This document shows, piece by piece, positions 5,779 to 6,538 of a stretch of DNA of 6,538 nucleotides. The position numbers and the translations under genes were made by a program. The first letter of the stretch is position 1, and the number at the start of each line of letters is the position of its first letter. Source of the stretch: an uncultured bacterium (GTDB lineage: Bacteria > Desulfobacterota > Desulfobulbia > Desulfobulbales > Desulfobulbaceae); contig CAITZN010000734.1 in the NCBI GenBank assembly GCA_903896915.1, positions 1 to 6,538 of the forward strand, in the 5' to 3' direction. Under the pieces are notes generated by a model. The model was not told the origin of the DNA. It did not search any database and saw nothing but the letters and a program-made list of their open reading frames with translations.

Positions 5779-6530
5779 GCCGTTTCGCCGTTCATCAAAA
5801 GGGTCAGAAGGCCAGCATATTGACCGGTTACCATCGGGTCACCGGGCTCTCGAGGCGGCATCCCCTCTAAATCAAGAATTTTGGCTACCTGCACCGGCGT
5901 GCCAGCCAGGACAATAATCCGGTCGGCCAGGCGCAGGGCTTCGAGCGGATCATGGGTGACCAGAATCACGGTGGCGCCTTTAGTGAGTCGGGCAGCGAGG
6001 TTTTGCAATCGGAAGCGGGTAAGGGCGTCCAAGGCTGAGAAAGGTTCATCCATCAACAGCACCGGCCGCTCTTCCATCAGGGTGCGAAGTAACGCACCGC
6101 GTTGGCACATGCCGCCAGACAAGGTGCTGGGCAGGGCTTGTTCATAACCGCCCAATCCGGCTTCGCGAATCAGGGTCAGTGCCTTGTGCCGACAGACTTC
6201 GGTCAATTCGTGGCGCAATCGGGCGCCGAGTAAAACGTTATCCAAGAGCGTCAGCCAGGGCAGCAACAGATCGTTCTGCCCCATCCAGGCCACCTGTTGG
6301 CCACCGGGAGGTAAAGTGTCAAGGCGGATGTCGCCGTTGAAGGGCAGGGTGGTTGATCCGGCGATCAGTTTGAGCAGGGTCGATTTGCCGCAGCCGCTGG
6401 GGCCGAGGATACAGGTCGATTGGCCGCCTTCCAGGTGCAGTGATAGATCCTGGAACAAGAGTTTGCCGTCAAACTCCAGGGAAACACGGTCAAAGGCAAC
6501 GGTCGGTGCCTTTATCGCCACTGGCGTCAT
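5775..6530 (-). CDS. thiZ: ThiZ-like ABC transporter ATP-binding protein
   Basis: This 251-residue cytoplasmic ATPase powers the importer. All nucleotide-binding elements are present: Walker A GPSGCGKST (43-51), Q-loop Q85, signature LSGGM (137-141), Walker B VLLMDEP (157-163) with E162, D-loop SALD (165-168) and H-loop H193. The signature is followed by CQRGALLRTL, with C142 where relatives usually carry R or Q; this should not abolish activity. The start at 6530 gives a normal-length N-terminus, but only eight bases of upstream sequence are present, without a Shine-Dalgarno, so the start and any upstream gene or TPP riboswitch cannot be judged. It is the first visible gene of the leftward Z-X-Y set, joined to thiX by an ATGA overlap. 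Confidence 0.88.
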   Translation of the reverse strand: MTPVAIKAPTVAFDRVSLEFDGKLLFQDLSLHLEGGQSTCILGPSGCGKSTLLKLIAGSTTLPFNGDIRLDTLPPGGQQVAWMGQNDLLLPWLTLLDNVLLGARLRHELTEVCRHKALTLIREAGLGGYEQALPSTLSGGMCQRGALLRTLMEERPVLLMDEPFSALDALTRFRLQNLAARLTKGATVILVTHDPLEALRLADRIIVLAGTPVQVAKILDLEGMPPREPGDPMVTGQYAGLLTLLMNGETA

Positions 6531-6538
6531 GGAAAAAC

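Overview
The window looks like chromosomal DNA of an anaerobic, Gram-negative bacterium, most plausibly Desulfobacterota (Deltaproteobacteria). This rests on gene content only: a CGAxxG-type putative redox protein typical of anaerobes, a small HTH/Zn-ribbon regulator common in deltaproteobacteria and archaea, and a proteobacterial-style ThiXYZ transporter. I cannot name a genus.

Layout. Positions 1-519 hold no convincing gene. They begin with two operator-like palindromes 21 bp apart and continue into a very AT-rich stretch with a 27-nt direct repeat and three copies of an 11-nt core, then an unremarkable stretch up to the end of the first gene. Positions 520-2440 (minus strand) form a probable three-gene leftward operon: a DEDDh 3'-5' exonuclease, a small winged-helix/zinc-ribbon regulator whose start overlaps the exonuclease end by 13 bp, and an AEC-family (auxin efflux carrier type) permease. 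A divergent intergenic region (2441-2623) with a weak repeat follows. Next come two plus-strand genes: a C_GCAxxG_C_C putative redox protein, a strong intrinsic terminator, and an unrecognised 283-residue protein with an ExxH-containing helix that resembles a zinc-peptidase site lacking its first histidine. Positions 4076-6530 (minus strand) carry thiZ-thiX-thiY, an ABC importer for a thiamin pyrimidine precursor, with 4-bp ATGA start/stop overlaps at both junctions. Its promoter, and any TPP riboswitch, would lie to the right of the window.

How it works together. The ABC genes make one machine: ThiY captures the pyrimidine in the periplasm, ThiX forms the membrane channel and ThiZ hydrolyses ATP. 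The other genes are not obviously one pathway. The CGAxxG family has been described as often lying near transporter genes, which fits its place here but proves no link. Nothing in the window amounts to a clear new system. The best leads are the unknown 3193-4044 protein, the conserved-looking exonuclease/regulator overlap, and the repeat and palindrome structure at the left edge.
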